Shown here: piece by piece, positions 6,045 to 7,196 of the stretch
Position numbering within the stretch: the stretch's first letter is position 1
How the letters are laid out: every line of letters begins with the position of its first letter
From: Gemmatimonadaceae bacterium
GTDB lineage: Bacteria > Gemmatimonadota > Gemmatimonadetes > Gemmatimonadales > Gemmatimonadaceae
DNA length: 7,196 nt
Assembly (NCBI GenBank): GCA_025451425.1
Contig: JANWKK010000007.1
Coordinates: forward strand, 1 to 7,196
Direction: 5' to 3'
Notes under the pieces: generated by a model
Databases searched by the model: none
The model's input: only the letters and a program-made list of their open reading frames with translations
What the model was told of the DNA's origin: nothing
Translations under genes and position numbers: made by a program

Positions 6045-7196
6045 ATGAAAGCTTTGCCGTCCCAAACGACTAAGGCTTCGGCCGCCGAGACCACACCGTC
6101 TCCGGCGGCCGAGGCATTGCCTAGCGGTTCGCTCGTTGCCGGGCTCATAGCGGAAGCAGAACACGCTGAAGCTGCTGGCCATCGCGAGCTGGCGAGACGT
6201 CGATACGAAAGCGCTCTGTATCTGCTTCGCCCCGAACGCGCGTCAGAGGCCTCGGTCATCCTCCGCCGTATTGGCCGACTGTATTTCGACGAGGGTGATT
6301 TCGCGGCAGGCGTTGACTGCCTAACGGCCGCCCTCGCGACTGCCGTAGCCCTCGGTGATCAAGCACTCGTCGCGTACGCGAACAACGTCATGGCAATCGG
6401 GCACTGGCAGCGCGGAATGCTCCGCGAGGCCGAGCAGCTCTATGCCGCAGCGTATCGTGCTGCTCGTGAGGGAAACGATACCAAACTCGCGGCGATGGTC
6501 GATCAGAACCTCGGCATCATCGCCAACATGCAGGGCGATCTGCCGCGCGCGCTCCGACATTACGAAGCAAGTCTCGCCGGCTACCGAGAACTCGGACTCG
6601 ATGAGTTCATCGGAAAGCTGCTCACGAATATGGGCATGGCGTACGCTGACATGGAACGCTGGGACGAGGCCGAGAGGATCTATCAGGAAGCATTGGCGAT
6701 TTGCGCCGCGTGCGGCGACGTCAGCACCGCGCTGATGGTCGAGGGCAACAGAGCCGAAGCGCAGATTGCCCGCGGCCTGCTCGCTGATGCGCGACTTGTC
6801 TGCGAGCGTGTGCTACGGCGAGCGCAGGGGCTGCACGACGCGCGTGCGGTCGCCGAAGTACAGAAGCATCTCGGCGTCATCTCTCGTGAAGCGGGAAAGA
6901 TGGACGACGCCGATGGATATTTGCGACTCGCTTTCGCATCGGCGACTTCTCGGGAAGATCTTCTCCTCGCCGCCGAAGTCGCGCGCGAGCAGGCCGAGCT
7001 CTACTCGGCGATGCGCCGCGAGAAGGAAACGTTACAGGCGCTGAACACCTCGCACCGCCTCTTCACCGAGCTGCGCGCGCAGCGCGATCTCGCCGACGTC
7101 GCGCGCCGGATGCGCAATCTCGAGCAGCGCTTCTACGACATCGTCAGCGCCTGGGCGCGCTCGATCGAATCGAAGGACCCGTATACGCTAGGCCAC
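6045..7196 (+). CDS. TPR-repeat protein entering an HD-GYP domain (3' end cut)
   Basis: The frame is open for 384 codons to the window edge. Residues 1-29 are a variable Ala/Thr/Pro-rich lead without a signal peptide, so the protein is probably cytoplasmic. From about 30 to 335 there are helical repeats of TPR type; clear units include ANNVMAIGHWQRGMLREAEQLY (112-133), NLGIIANMQGDLPRALRHYE (155-174) and NMGMAYADMERWDEAERIYQEAL (195-217). A helical linker (336-365) leads to AWARSIESKDPYTLGH (369-384). This matches the opening of HD-GYP domains, which usually read AIEAKDPYTxGHSERV. HD-GYP proteins hydrolyse cyclic-di-GMP at a metal site; the HD pair and GYP motif would lie beyond the edge, so activity cannot be judged. 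TPRs would bind a partner or signal. ATG 6045 is the first start after an in-frame stop at 6036-6038. GGAG (6029-6032) is 12 bases away, rather far; TTG 6117 is an alternative. Confidence 0.85.
   Translation, partial: MKALPSQTTKASAAETTPSPAAEALPSGSLVAGLIAEAEHAEAAGHRELARRRYESALYLLRPERASEASVILRRIGRLYFDEGDFAAGVDCLTAALATAVALGDQALVAYANNVMAIGHWQRGMLREAEQLYAAAYRAAREGNDTKLAAMVDQNLGIIANMQGDLPRALRHYEASLAGYRELGLDEFIGKLLTNMGMAYADMERWDEAERIYQEALAICAACGDVSTALMVEGNRAEAQIARGLLADARLVCERVLRRAQGLHDARAVAEVQKHLGVISREAGKMDDADGYLRLAFASATSREDLLLAAEVAREQAELYSAMRREKETLQALNTSHRLFTELRAQRDLADVARRMRNLEQRFYDIVSAWARSIESKDPYTLGH
6078..6112 (+). other. Strong GC-rich hairpin in the first codons of the TPR gene
   Basis: TCGGCCGCC (6078-6086) pairs perfectly with GGCGGCCGA (6104-6112). 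After a bulged C at 6103, GAGA (6087-6090) pairs with TCTC (6099-6102), closing an eight-base loop. It lies 71 bases after the lipoprotein stop and within codons 12-23 of the TPR gene as called. There is no T-run behind it. It could be a terminator-like or translation-damping structure, or a chance product of GC-rich coding sequence. Confidence 0.55.

Overview
The window looks like a piece of chromosome from a high-GC Gram-negative bacterium. Gemmatimonadota or a nearby soil phylum is my best guess, from the style of the proteins (a Spy-like anchored protein ahead of a TolC, a glycine-rich lipoprotein adaptor, a ZU5-like lipoprotein, a TPR plus HD-GYP protein). This is inference from family resemblance, not a database match. 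All convincing genes are on the + strand. No mobile element, CRISPR array, tRNA or rRNA was seen.

Positions 1-5007 hold an envelope efflux cluster. A small membrane-anchored Spy/CpxP-like protein (27-455) overlaps the start of a TolC-family outer-membrane channel (452-1831) by ATGA. After a 133-base gap come a MacA/HlyD-type lipoprotein adaptor (1965-3767) and, 19 bases later, a MacB-type permease without an ATPase domain (3787-5007). Together they would span both membranes as a tripartite exporter. The ATP-binding subunit it needs is not in the window. The adaptor carries a roughly 200-residue insertion in its membrane-proximal domain, with a two-cysteine helical segment and a glycine-rich linker.

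Two gaps, directly after the channel stop (1835-1922) and the permease stop (5008-5067), hold a striking matching structure. Each is a run of degenerate 7-base units (CTAGGTG type in one, GTGGCGA type in the other) followed by inverted copies of the same unit, so each can fold into long hairpins. The sequences differ but the 7-base phase and the layout are the same. The rest of the 333-base gap 5008-5340 has no gene I can support.

Positions 5341-6006 encode a small lipoprotein with a ZU5-like beta domain and two similar glycine-zipper stretches. From 6045 to the window end runs an open gene, cut by the right edge. It has TPR repeats and, in its last residues, the opening signature of an HD-GYP cyclic-di-GMP phosphodiesterase domain. 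A strong GC hairpin (6078-6112) lies in its first codons and raises a question about the true start or about termination after the lipoprotein gene.
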